64,000 bases of DNA from RGIG529 sp050950425 (GTDB lineage: Bacteria > Bacillota > Clostridia > Oscillospirales > Oscillospiraceae), in NCBI GenBank assembly GCA_050950425.1, contig JBMNHO010000002.1, positions 1,302,001 through 1,366,000 of the forward strand. Direction: 5' to 3'. Position 1 is the stretch's first letter; each line of letters opens with the position of its first letter. Below the pieces are notes generated by a model. It was not told the DNA's origin and ran no database searches. It worked only from the letters and a program-made list of their open reading frames with translations. Positions 5,713-13,819 of this stretch are shown here, piece by piece. The position numbers were made by a program, and so were the translations under genes.

Positions 5713-8555
5713 GAATCGGTCCTCGTTTCCTCCACGGCCTTCATGGCTCTGACAACGGAGGCGCAGCGGGGGCAAAGCGCCGGGTGCTCGCTGTCCGTGC
5801 CCACGCCCTCGTCGTGGCACCAGCAGCGGACGCACTTGGGCGCCGTAGCGGGGGCCACTTCGACCCACAGCCCCGGGAAGGCGACGCCTTCATATCCCGT
5901 TTGCGCGTCGTCCTCCAAAACCGTTACTTTTGAAACAATCAAAAGGGTGGTCAGAGGATAGGCTTTCAAGGGGGCAAAGGACTCGGCCGCGTCTTTTGAG
6001 ACATGCAGCGTCACTTCGCCGTCCAGGGATTTTCCGACGGTTTTGGCGGCACGGGCCAGCTCCAGCGCCTTGTTGACGTCCGTGCGCAGCGCGCGGATCT
6101 GCTCCCAGCGGGCGTTTTGCTCTTCGGGGAGAACCAAGGCACTGTCGTAGGCGGGCATGGGGTTTAACAGGACGCTGAAGGTGTTCGCCGTTTGATCGTG
6201 GGGCATGTAATGCCAGATCTCTTCCGCGGTGAACGCCAAAATGGGGGCCAGCATCCGCACCATCCCGTCTAAAATGCGGTACATGGCGCTTTGGGCGCTG
6301 CGGCGGATTTTGCTGTCTTTCCCTTCGCAGTACAGGCGGTCTTTGATGATATCCAGATAGAAATTGGACATATCCACCACACAGAAATTATGGATGGAAT
6401 GGGAAATCGAGTGGAAGGAATAGCTTTCGTAGCTGCTGCGCACCTTGGAAACCAGCTGGTTGTACCGCGCCATAGCCCACTGATCCAGCGCTTCCATTTC
6501 AGAGAAGGGAAGGGCTTTATCGGGGTCAAAATCGTTTACATTGCCGAGGATATACCGGGCGGTGTTCCGGATTTTCAAATACAGGTCGGACAGCTGCTTG
6601 AAGATTTTGTCCGAAGCCCGCACGTCCCCCCGGTAGTCGGAAGAAGCGGCCCACAGACGCAGCAGGTCGGCGCCGTATTGCTTGATGATGGTTTCCGGGG
6701 CGACGGCGTTGCCCAGGGATTTGTGCATGGCCTTTCCTTCTCCGTCCACCGTCCAGCCGTGGGTGAGAACCCCCCGGTAGGGCGCGGTGCCCTTGGTGGC
6801 CACGGCGGTGAGCAGAGAGGACTGGAACCAGCCCCGGTATTGGTCGGCCCCTTCGAGATACAGGTCGGCAGGCCAGTTTTGGGGGTCGTCACGGTACAGG
6901 GACGCGATGTGGGTGGAGCCGGAGTCAAACCAGCAGTCCAGCGTGTCCGTTTCCTTTGTAAAGTGGGTTCCGCCGCAGTGGGGGCAGGAAAAGCCCTCCG
7001 GCAGGATCTCCCCGGCCTCCCGCGCGAACCAGGCGTTGGAGCCTTTTTCGCCGAACAGCTGAGAAACAGCCTCGATGGTTTCCGGCATGCAGATGGGCTT
7101 GCCGCAGTCGGCACAGTAAAACACGGGAATGGGCAGGCCCCAATGACGCTGGCGGGAAATGCACCATTCGGCCCGCTCCTGGATCATAGAGACAATCCGG
7201 TCGTATCCCCACTCCGGCAGCCACTGCACGTCGCCGCAGGCGGCAATGGCCTGCTCCTTGAAGGAATCCACAGAGCAGAACCACTGGTCTGTGGCTCTGT
7301 AAATAATGGGGTTTTTGCAGCGCCAGCAATGGGGGTAAGAGTGGCTGATGGTTTCCAGCGCCAAAAGGGTGTTTTTCTCCTTCAGTTCCTCCACAATGGC
7401 GGCGTTTGCCTTGGCATAATAAAGCCCTTCAAATGATCCGGCCTCTTTCGTCATGTGGCCCCGGTCGTCCACAGGGACGACAACGCCGATGTTTGTTTTG
7501 CCCGCGTGGTCATACTGCTTGCAGATCAAAAAGTCGTCCATGCCGTGGCCGGGCGCCGTGTGAACACAGCCGGTGCCGGCGTCCAGCGTGACATGGTTGC
7601 CCACAAGGACGACGGACTCCCGGTCGAAGAGGGGGTGGGATGCCGTCATCAGCTCCAGCTCCCGGCCCTTTAATTTACCCAAAACCGTCCAGGAAGAGAT
7701 GCCGGCGGCCTCTGCAACGGACTCGGCCAAATCCTCCGCCACGATGTACACCTCGCCGTTTGGCGCCTGCATCAGGATATACGTAAAATCCGGGCCGACG
7801 GAAATGGCAAGGTTGCCGGGCAGCGTCCAGGTGGTGGTGGTCCAAATGACAAAATACGTCTTGGAAAGGTCGCAAAGAGACGAAAGCTTGCCCTTATCGT
7901 CCCGCAGGGGGAACTTCACATAAATCGAGTGGCAGGGGTCATCGGCATATTCGATCTCCGCTTCCGCCAGGGCGGTTTCGTCGTGGGGACACCAATAAAC
8001 CGGCTTTAAGCCTTTGTAAATGTACCCCTTTTCGTACATTTTGCCAAACACTTTCACTTCTTCCGCCTCAAAAGCGGGGTCCATGGTGCGGTAAGGATGT
8101 TCCCAATCCCCCAGAACGCCCAGACGGATGAACTGCTCTCTCTGGATGTCCACAAAGTTCTGGGCAAATTCCTGGCAGGCGTTTCGAAACTCGGGGATGG
8201 ACATTTTTTTTCGGTCCAGCTTGTTTTGCTTGATGATGGCGCTTTCAATGGGCATGCCGTGGTTGTCCCAGCCGGGGGTATAGGGCGCGTGGAAACCAGA
8301 CATATTTTTGTACCGCAGGATAAAATCCTTGAGACATTTGTTCATGGCGGTTCCCATATGAATGTACCCGTTGGAAAAGGGCGGGCCGTCATGTAAAATA
8401 AAACGGGGCTTGCCTTCGTTGTGTTTCATCAAGGCTCCGTATACATCTTGGTCATACCAGCTTTTCAGCATATCCGGCTCCCGCTTGGGCAGGCCGGCGC
8501 GCATGGGAAAATCTGTTTTTGGCAGATTGATGGTCTGGTTATAATCCAGGGGCAT
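5709..8555 (-). CDS. ileS: Isoleucyl-tRNA synthetase
   Basis: Class I synthetase that charges tRNA-Ile in the cytoplasm. The 948-residue protein follows the bacterial IleS plan: catalytic Rossmann fold with HDGPPFSNGYIHMGT (the HIGH region, residues 66-69), the CP1 editing domain with the TTTWTLPGN and GTGCVHTAPGHG segments, the KMSKS-equivalent AMHKSLGN, an anticodon-binding domain, and a C-terminal zinc motif (CVRCWC...CPRC). The HIGH motif reads HMGT, with Thr in place of the last His. The ATG at 8555 follows AGGAGAG. It is followed by lspA with a four-base overlap. No T-box leader is visible in the short gap upstream. Confidence 0.97.
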   Translation of the reverse strand: MPLDYNQTINLPKTDFPMRAGLPKREPDMLKSWYDQDVYGALMKHNEGKPRFILHDGPPFSNGYIHMGTAMNKCLKDFILRYKNMSGFHAPYTPGWDNHGMPIESAIIKQNKLDRKKMSIPEFRNACQEFAQNFVDIQREQFIRLGVLGDWEHPYRTMDPAFEAEEVKVFGKMYEKGYIYKGLKPVYWCPHDETALAEAEIEYADDPCHSIYVKFPLRDDKGKLSSLCDLSKTYFVIWTTTTWTLPGNLAISVGPDFTYILMQAPNGEVYIVAEDLAESVAEAAGISSWTVLGKLKGRELELMTASHPLFDRESVVLVGNHVTLDAGTGCVHTAPGHGMDDFLICKQYDHAGKTNIGVVVPVDDRGHMTKEAGSFEGLYYAKANAAIVEELKEKNTLLALETISHSYPHCWRCKNPIIYRATDQWFCSVDSFKEQAIAACGDVQWLPEWGYDRIVSMIQERAEWCISRQRHWGLPIPVFYCADCGKPICMPETIEAVSQLFGEKGSNAWFAREAGEILPEGFSCPHCGGTHFTKETDTLDCWFDSGSTHIASLYRDDPQNWPADLYLEGADQYRGWFQSSLLTAVATKGTAPYRGVLTHGWTVDGEGKAMHKSLGNAVAPETIIKQYGADLLRLWAASSDYRGDVRASDKIFKQLSDLYLKIRNTARYILGNVNDFDPDKALPFSEMEALDQWAMARYNQLVSKVRSSYESYSFHSISHSIHNFCVVDMSNFYLDIIKDRLYCEGKDSKIRRSAQSAMYRILDGMVRMLAPILAFTAEEIWHYMPHDQTANTFSVLLNPMPAYDSALVLPEEQNARWEQIRALRTDVNKALELARAAKTVGKSLDGEVTLHVSKDAAESFAPLKAYPLTTLLIVSKVTVLEDDAQTGYEGVAFPGLWVEVAPATAPKCVRCWCHDEGVGTDSEHPALCPRCASVVRAMKAVEETRTDS

Positions 8556-8602
8556 GGTCTGGTCTCTCCTTATTTTCACTGAATTTTGCAACTCACAAAG
8601 AG

Positions 8603-8647
8603 ATGGCGGCGTTTGGAGCGTTCGATTCGCCCGTCATCCGCCGCCAT
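8603..8647. repeat. Inverted repeat between divIVA and ileS
   Basis: ATGGCGGCG (8603-8611) is mirrored by CGCCGCCAT (8639-8647) with a 27-base spacer. It fills the 107-base gap between divIVA and ileS. There is no T-run, so it is not an ordinary terminator; it may be a processing or attenuation structure. Confidence 0.45.
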
Positions 8648-8662
8648 GACATGAGAGTTTGT

Positions 8663-9391
8663 TTATTTCACTTCATAATCTCGCCCAAACTGCAAATTGT
8701 CGAAATCGATTCTCCGGGTGGTCTGGGCTTCCAGTTCGTCCAAAGCGGCTTCTGTCCATACGCTGGAATCCGTGCTGTCCAAGATCGCTTTTTCGAAATC
8801 CTGGTCCATCTCAAGGTCACCTGCTTTGGCCTGGGCGGCATCCGCGCCCCCGTCAAAGCCGACGATTTTGCTCAGGGAAGAGTTGATGTCGTCTGCGGCC
8901 GCTTCCACAGGGTCTTCATGGGGAGGGGCCGGCGGCGGAGCGACAATTTCGGGAAGGGCGTCCAAAATGGCAAGGTGCTTCTGGCAGGCGTCCCGCACCT
9001 GGGACACCAAAGAGGCGGTTGCCCTTTGTGCCGCTTCCAGGCGGGCCTGTTCATCGGCAACGGCCCTGTGAAGCTCGTCCAGCCGTTCCTGCACGGCGCT
9101 TTCCGCTTCCTGGATGATTTCCGCTTTCTTTGCTTCCGCTTCCGTAATCATGGAAGAGGCCATTTTTTGCGCCGTCAAAAGAGTGGTGCGCATGGCATCT
9201 TCCGTGCTGCGGTATTCCGCGATTTTTTCCACCAGTACCTTCATTTTGCCTTTCAGTACGGTGTTTTCTTTATACAATGAACCATAATCTTCCGTCAGGA
9301 CATCTAAAAATTCGTCCACTTCCGCCATGCCATATCCACTGAATTTGGATTTTGGGAAGGAACGTTCAGCAACCTCTTGGGGCGTCAGCAT
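8663..9391 (-). CDS. DivIVA-domain cell division/polarity protein
   Basis: Coiled-coil scaffold that recognises curved membrane at poles and septa. The 242-residue product starts MLTPQEVAERSFPKSKFSGY, the conserved DivIVA membrane-binding head, followed by YGMAEVDEFLDVLTEDY and a long heptad-rich coiled coil to about residue 170; the C-terminal 70 residues are acidic, proline-containing and likely unstructured. The start is the ATG at 9391, preceded by GAGGG; the open frame extends upstream without family similarity. It sits between sepF and ileS, the standard place in Firmicutes. Confidence 0.93.
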   Translation of the reverse strand: MLTPQEVAERSFPKSKFSGYGMAEVDEFLDVLTEDYGSLYKENTVLKGKMKVLVEKIAEYRSTEDAMRTTLLTAQKMASSMITEAEAKKAEIIQEAESAVQERLDELHRAVADEQARLEAAQRATASLVSQVRDACQKHLAILDALPEIVAPPPAPPHEDPVEAAADDINSSLSKIVGFDGGADAAQAKAGDLEMDQDFEKAILDSTDSSVWTEAALDELEAQTTRRIDFDNLQFGRDYEVK

Positions 9392-9530
9392 ACAGTATCC
9401 CTCATTTCTCTTTACAATCTGCCCGAAATCAAGCTCAATCATACAAAACAGAGCCGACAGGGTTCTCTTTCAACATCAAAGGCCCATAGGGCTGCCCGGT
9501 TGAGCAGCCCTTCAAGGGTAGAGAGCTTGT

Positions 9531-9998
9531 TTAAAAATAAAGCCCGTTGTTTTCCAGTTCATCGATCAAATCGCCCAAGATATCTACATTATACGGTGTG
9601 ATAATGTATGTACTGACTGCAACCTTTTTAATTTTTCCGCCGTTTGCATAGGCAACACCGGAGGAAAAGTCCACCAGGCGGCGGGCGATGTCTTTGTGGG
9701 TAGACTCTAAGTTCAAAACAACGGTACGCTTCTCCCGCAGGTGGTCGGCAATCTCCGCGGCGTTTTCAAACCGATCCGGTTTGACCAAAACAACCTGCAG
9801 CTGGGTGGTAGCATGAATGTTCACCACTTTATTATGCCGGTCGTCCGCAGACCCGCTGCTCCGTCTGGATTCCGGCGCGCTGCTGACGGGAGCGGAACGA
9901 GCGGCCGACCTGGAAACAGGCTGAAAATCCTCCATATCCTCTTCGTCTTCATCCTCATAAGGGCGGGCAAGTCGCTTCAGTTCATCAAAAAGTCCCAT
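9531..9998 (-). CDS. sepF: Cell division protein SepF
   Basis: SepF anchors and bundles FtsZ at the division ring in Gram-positive bacteria. The 155-residue protein has an N-terminal amphipathic membrane-binding helix (MGLFDELKRLAR), a charged linker rich in Glu, Asp, Ser and Arg (about residues 14-60), and the globular C-terminal DUF552 domain (VVNIHATTQLQVVLVKP ... DFSSGVAYANGGKIKKV). The ATG at 9998 follows GAGGAGGATAC. It lies 16 bases after yggS and upstream of divIVA, the classical ylm gene order. Confidence 0.96.
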   Translation of the reverse strand: MGLFDELKRLARPYEDEDEEDMEDFQPVSRSAARSAPVSSAPESRRSSGSADDRHNKVVNIHATTQLQVVLVKPDRFENAAEIADHLREKRTVVLNLESTHKDIARRLVDFSSGVAYANGGKIKKVAVSTYIITPYNVDILGDLIDELENNGLYF

Positions 9999-10014
9999 GA
10001 AAAAGTATCCTCCT

Positions 10015-10716
10015 CTATATTTGTCTGTTCATGCGGGGGCCAAACAATGCAGCACCGATGCGCACCATATTCGCGCCTTCTGCGATTGCGTCTGTAAAAT
10101 CTCCGCTCATACCCATAGATAAATAATGTATGTCATTATTATCATACGATTTCTTCCGCATGTCAACAAAAAGCTGATGCATCTGACGGAAAAAATGTCG
10201 GTTTTCCCCTGGAACGGTTGTAATTGGGGGAATTGCCATCAATCCGCGGAGGCGGATATGAGGCAATTGAGATGCCTTGCAGGAGAGTTCTTCCAGCCCC
10301 TCGGGAAAAACGCCGGATTTGGCGGGCTCCCGTCCGATGTTCACTTCCAGCAGGATGTCCTGGCAAATGCCCAGGGCCGCGGCCTGCTTTTCGATCGCGT
10401 TCAAAAGGGGCACTGAATCCACCGACTCAATCAAATCCACCTGCCCCACCACCTGCCGCACTTTGTTTCGCTGCAAATGGCCGATGAAATGGACCGATGC
10501 CCCCGCGTAAGCGCCCTGGGCCGCTTTTTTTACCAACTCCTGCACCCGGTTTTCCCCGCAGATCGTGATCCCCGCGGCGATGGCGGCGCGGACCTCGTCC
10601 GCTGTTTGGGTCTTGGTGGCGGCCACCAACAGAATATCGGACGGGGACCTTCCGGCTGCCTGCGCGGCGGCCGCTATTTCAGACCGCACCGCCGCGACTG
10701 TTTCTGAGATAGACAT
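10015..10716 (-). CDS. PLP homeostasis protein, YggS/PLPBP family
   Basis: A 233-residue fold-type III PLP-binding protein. It shows LLVAATKTQTADEVRAAIAAG, where the first Lys is the PLP-binding residue; CGENRVQEL; HFIGHLQRNKV; and the C-terminal LSMGMSGDFTDAIAEGANMVRIG phosphate-binding motif. The family has no known catalysis but controls vitamin B6 and amino-acid balance, and in Gram-positive bacteria it is routinely found just upstream of sepF (YlmE), as here. The ATG at 10716 follows AAAGGAGGCAATTGT. An HlyD-like gene ends 23 bases upstream. Confidence 0.95.
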   Translation of the reverse strand: MSISETVAAVRSEIAAAAQAAGRSPSDILLVAATKTQTADEVRAAIAAGITICGENRVQELVKKAAQGAYAGASVHFIGHLQRNKVRQVVGQVDLIESVDSVPLLNAIEKQAAALGICQDILLEVNIGREPAKSGVFPEGLEELSCKASQLPHIRLRGLMAIPPITTVPGENRHFFRQMHQLFVDMRKKSYDNNDIHYLSMGMSGDFTDAIAEGANMVRIGAALFGPRMNRQI

Positions 10717-10739
10717 ACAATTGCCTCCTTTCCAATGAA

Positions 10740-11948
10740 TTAAGAAACCACTTTTCCGCTGTAGATGGCTTCCCCCGCGACAAACACTTCGTCCCCCGCT
10801 TTCAGGCTGCTGCCCTCGGGGCTGGCGGAAACCAGATAAAAGGAATCTCCCTCATAGACGATCTGCACCTTTCGAAACTCCGCCTGCAGCCCTGCCATGC
10901 AATAAACGCCCACTGTCCCGTCCTCCAGAACCCTCAAAGACTCCTTGGAAACGCGCAGGCCGGAAGAGGAAGAAGAAATGATATCGGCTGATGTTTGGCG
11001 CAGGAGAGTCACCTGAGGCAGGTAGCGGCTGCAAGAAAAGACAACCACCATTTCTCCGTTTTCCGGCTCGCTGACGGAGAGGACAGTCATCGAAATGGGC
11101 TCTGAAAGGGTGCGGGCCAGCCGAACGGAGACAGAGCCGTTGACCTTCAAGTTCCGGGTCTGGCTCTCGGGCAGAACGGTGACGTAATACCAGGTGCTGT
11201 CCGTGATCAGCTTACCAACGGCAGATTGGTTGATGCCGACGGGCGCAAGGGCGCGGAACCCGGACGGAGTAAGCGCCAGCGCCTTCTCTTTGGTCAGAAC
11301 GGACTCATATCCGTCCAACAAAGCGGAATATGTACCGGGGACAGAAGCGGAAATAACCTGTGTCTGCTGGGAGGTATCTGCCTCTAGAGAGGAAATCTGA
11401 CCGGACAGGGTGGAAATCAGCGCGGAGACCTGGTCGGCTTGGTCCGCCGTGTAGTCCCGCTTGAACACCAGACGCTTGAAACCGCACGAAAAGATGTCCA
11501 GCTGGGAAAAAGACTGATTGGCGACCAATTGATGCAGCTGAACGATGTCAGACGCGATTTCATTGTCAAGCCGGGACTTATCCAGAGAGTCCTCCGCGGA
11601 AGCGGTGATTTCCTCCAGACGGGACAGCTGCTCTTTCAGCCCTTTGAGGGTTTGCTGCTGGTGGAAGGCCTGTTCATTTGTATACACAGTTGCAATGGTT
11701 TGGTCCTTGCTCACCCGCTCTCCCTCCCGTGGCAAGACGTCCACAAGGCCGGACGCGGCGGGCAGCTCTGTTTCTGTGCGCACCAAGTAGCCGCTTGCGG
11801 TGGAGAGCTCCTCCACTTGAAAGGCATAGGCCAGCTCTGTCTGGTACGGGGTGGAAAGAGACCGTATGATATATACGCCCACATATGAGACCACGCCGAC
11901 GAACAAGAGGATCATGATGACTTTTGTGGCAAAGGTTCCTTGTTTCAT
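10740..11948 (-). CDS. HlyD-like membrane-anchored adaptor of unknown function
   Basis: A 402-residue protein with one N-terminal membrane segment (about residues 8-28) followed by an extracellular part: a barrel-sandwich (lipoyl-like) half around LVDVLPREGERVSKDQTIATVYTN, a helical hairpin of about 100 residues (QQQTLKGLKEQLSRLEEI...), and beta-rich C-terminal domains. This matches HlyD-type adaptors of secretion and efflux systems. No ABC transporter or outer-membrane partner is nearby. Such a gene is often found upstream of yggS-sepF in Clostridia, which suggests a division or wall role rather than classical efflux, but that is inference. The ATG at 11948 follows GGAGAAAAACAC. Confidence 0.75.
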   Translation of the reverse strand: MKQGTFATKVIMILLFVGVVSYVGVYIIRSLSTPYQTELAYAFQVEELSTASGYLVRTETELPAASGLVDVLPREGERVSKDQTIATVYTNEQAFHQQQTLKGLKEQLSRLEEITASAEDSLDKSRLDNEIASDIVQLHQLVANQSFSQLDIFSCGFKRLVFKRDYTADQADQVSALISTLSGQISSLEADTSQQTQVISASVPGTYSALLDGYESVLTKEKALALTPSGFRALAPVGINQSAVGKLITDSTWYYVTVLPESQTRNLKVNGSVSVRLARTLSEPISMTVLSVSEPENGEMVVVFSCSRYLPQVTLLRQTSADIISSSSSGLRVSKESLRVLEDGTVGVYCMAGLQAEFRKVQIVYEGDSFYLVSASPEGSSLKAGDEVFVAGEAIYSGKVVS

Positions 11949-11977
11949 GTGTTTTTCTCCTGAACCGGAGGAAGCAG

Positions 11978-12226
11978 TCAGGGAGCGTCTTCCTCCAAGA
12001 CGGTTTTTTCCAGAAATGCGACGGGGTGTTGGGGGACGATGGTAGAAATGGCATGCTTGTAAATCAGTTGCTGCTTTCCGTCGCTCATTAGAACAATGGT
12101 AAACGGATCAAAGCCGGAGACATACCCTCGCAGCTGATATCCATTGACCAGAAAAATGGTGACGGGCAGCCGATTCTGTCTGATGTGGGCAAGGAAAGAA
12201 TCCTGTAAATTTGGTGATTTTGGCAT
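11978..12226 (-). CDS. hfq: RNA chaperone Hfq
   Basis: Hexameric Sm-like RNA-binding protein that helps pair small RNAs with mRNAs. The 82-residue product has Sm1 (LVNGYQLRGYVSGFDPFTIVL) and Sm2 with the invariant YKHAIS motif followed by TIVP. The start at 12226 (MPKSPNLQDSF) follows AAAAGGAG with 8 bases spacing; a GTG three codons upstream overlaps that site and was rejected. It lies downstream of miaA in the same direction, the conserved miaA-hfq pairing. Confidence 0.96.
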   Translation of the reverse strand: MPKSPNLQDSFLAHIRQNRLPVTIFLVNGYQLRGYVSGFDPFTIVLMSDGKQQLIYKHAISTIVPQHPVAFLEKTVLEEDAP

Positions 12227-12308
12227 AAAACGCACTCCTTTTCATAAGTGCGGCCAAGCACGGATGGGCTTGTCCGCGGGAGCTGCCTTGGCAAACGCAC
12301 TCCCGCTC

Positions 12309-13253
12309 TCATAGTAAACCAAACTCTTCCATCGCTTGTGTCGAAATATGGAATGCCTTTACAAAATCTGGTTGGGATGCCCACAAAATCCAGTGAAGAT
12401 CTGTTTTTCGCCGCAGCCAGGTCAGCTGCCGTTTGGCATATTGGGCGGAACGCAGTTTCACCCGGGATATGGCGTCCTCCAACGTGCTTTCACCTGTTTG
12501 TACGGAACAAAATTCTTTATACCCGATGGCCTGCATCGCGGTACAGCGGGGGGAAATGCCCATGGAAAGCAGGCGGGACACCTCTTCCACCAGCCCGAGA
12601 GAGACCATTTCATCCACACGCCGGTGAATGCGCCCCCGTAGATCCGCCCGGTCTGAAAAGGAAAGGGCAATGGTGCATGCTTCATACCGAGGGGGCGCCT
12701 GGCGGCTTTTTTCGTTGTGCTGGGAGATGGGAATGCCGGTGAGCAAAAACACCTCCAGCGCCCGGATGATTCGCTTTTGGTCGCCCGGGTGCAGGCGGCT
12801 CGCGATCTGGGGGTCTGCCTTGGAAAGTTCCTCCAACAGAACGGAAGTTCCCTCCGCGGCGGCCCGCCCCTCCAGCCGGGCCCGCAAGCCGGCGTCTTTC
12901 CCGAAGGAGGCAAACTGCCGGCCGGCGAGGAGAGAGTCCAGATACAGTCCGGTACCCCCCACCAGAACGGGCAGCTTCCCCCTTGCCAAAATGTCGTCCA
13001 CACAGGCAGAGGCCTGCTCCACGTAAAGCGCGACGGAATATGCGTCCCACGGGTCGGCCACGTCAATCATATGGTGGGGAATGCCCTGCATTTCCGATTT
13101 CGTCGGCTTTGCCGTGCCAATGTCCATCTGGCGGTAAATCTGCATGGAGTCCACCGAGACAACTTCGCCGTTGCAGGCCGCCGCAAGGGCGACGCCCAGG
13201 CGGGTTTTCCCCGTTGCGGTGGGGCCGGTAACAGCCAAAACTTTGGGGGGCAA
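12309..13253 (-). CDS. miaA: tRNA dimethylallyltransferase
   Basis: Adds the dimethylallyl group to N6 of A37 in tRNAs that read UNN codons, the substrate step for MiaB. The 314-residue protein has the P-loop VTGPTATGKTRLG, the DSMQIYRQMDIGTAKP substrate-binding block, HHMIDVADPWDAYSV, and LVGGTGLYLDSLLAG, all diagnostic. The start is TTG at 13253, preceded by AGAGGTGATC; no in-frame ATG lies nearer. It follows thpR with a 24-base gap and precedes hfq. Confidence 0.96.
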   Translation of the reverse strand: MPPKVLAVTGPTATGKTRLGVALAAACNGEVVSVDSMQIYRQMDIGTAKPTKSEMQGIPHHMIDVADPWDAYSVALYVEQASACVDDILARGKLPVLVGGTGLYLDSLLAGRQFASFGKDAGLRARLEGRAAAEGTSVLLEELSKADPQIASRLHPGDQKRIIRALEVFLLTGIPISQHNEKSRQAPPRYEACTIALSFSDRADLRGRIHRRVDEMVSLGLVEEVSRLLSMGISPRCTAMQAIGYKEFCSVQTGESTLEDAISRVKLRSAQYAKRQLTWLRRKTDLHWILWASQPDFVKAFHISTQAMEEFGLL

Positions 13254-13277
13254 GAGATCACCTCTATCCGCAAAATA

Positions 13278-13817
13278 TCAGATCAGATATGCAAAGTGGC
13301 GCTTTGTGTAGACTGGCGCGCCCTGCGCCCGCGCAGATTCCATCAGAGCAATGGCGGAAACGGACAGAGCAGGCACAGCAATGGGAATGGATTGGGCAGA
13401 AGCGCCGGGCTGCAAGGTTACGTTTCGGCCCAAGGTCACGTGGGGGAGAAAGGGTTTTGGGTCATATGGCACACCTGCATCAGCAAGAGCGCCTGTCAGT
13501 CGCGTGTGCAGACGGATCAGTTTCGGCGAGGGGGAAAATCCGGCATAATACAAATCGCCGCCCCGCCGGGGAAACAGGCCTATGTGGGAACAGGAGAGGA
13601 AAAACGGGGCGCCAAAGCCGGAAACCGTTTTGTCCATACAAGCTTTTACAAGATCCAATGCAGCTTCCGGCAATTCGCCCAAAAACGCCAACGTCAGGTG
13701 CAGGTTCCCAAGGTCGGGGAACCTGCCCTTGAGAGAACGGGCATGCAGATCGTCCTGCACGCTGCGCAGGGCCAAGCCCACGGGATCATCCAGCAAAGCC
13801 CCAATAAACAAGCGCAC
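13278..13817 (-). CDS. thpR: RNA 2',3'-cyclic phosphodiesterase (2'-5' RNA ligase family)
   Basis: A 179-residue 2H phosphoesterase. Both catalytic HxT motifs are visible: HLTLAFLGE near residue 40 and PHVTLGR near residue 127. Family members open 2',3'-cyclic phosphates at RNA ends; the physiological substrate in bacteria is uncertain. The start is GTG at 13817, only two bases after the nadE stop, so translation is probably coupled. It is shorter at the C-terminus than nothing obvious: the length matches E. coli ThpR. Confidence 0.93.
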   Translation of the reverse strand: MRLFIGALLDDPVGLALRSVQDDLHARSLKGRFPDLGNLHLTLAFLGELPEAALDLVKACMDKTVSGFGAPFFLSCSHIGLFPRRGGDLYYAGFSPSPKLIRLHTRLTGALADAGVPYDPKPFLPHVTLGRNVTLQPGASAQSIPIAVPALSVSAIALMESARAQGAPVYTKRHFAYLI

Positions 13818-13819
13818 GG

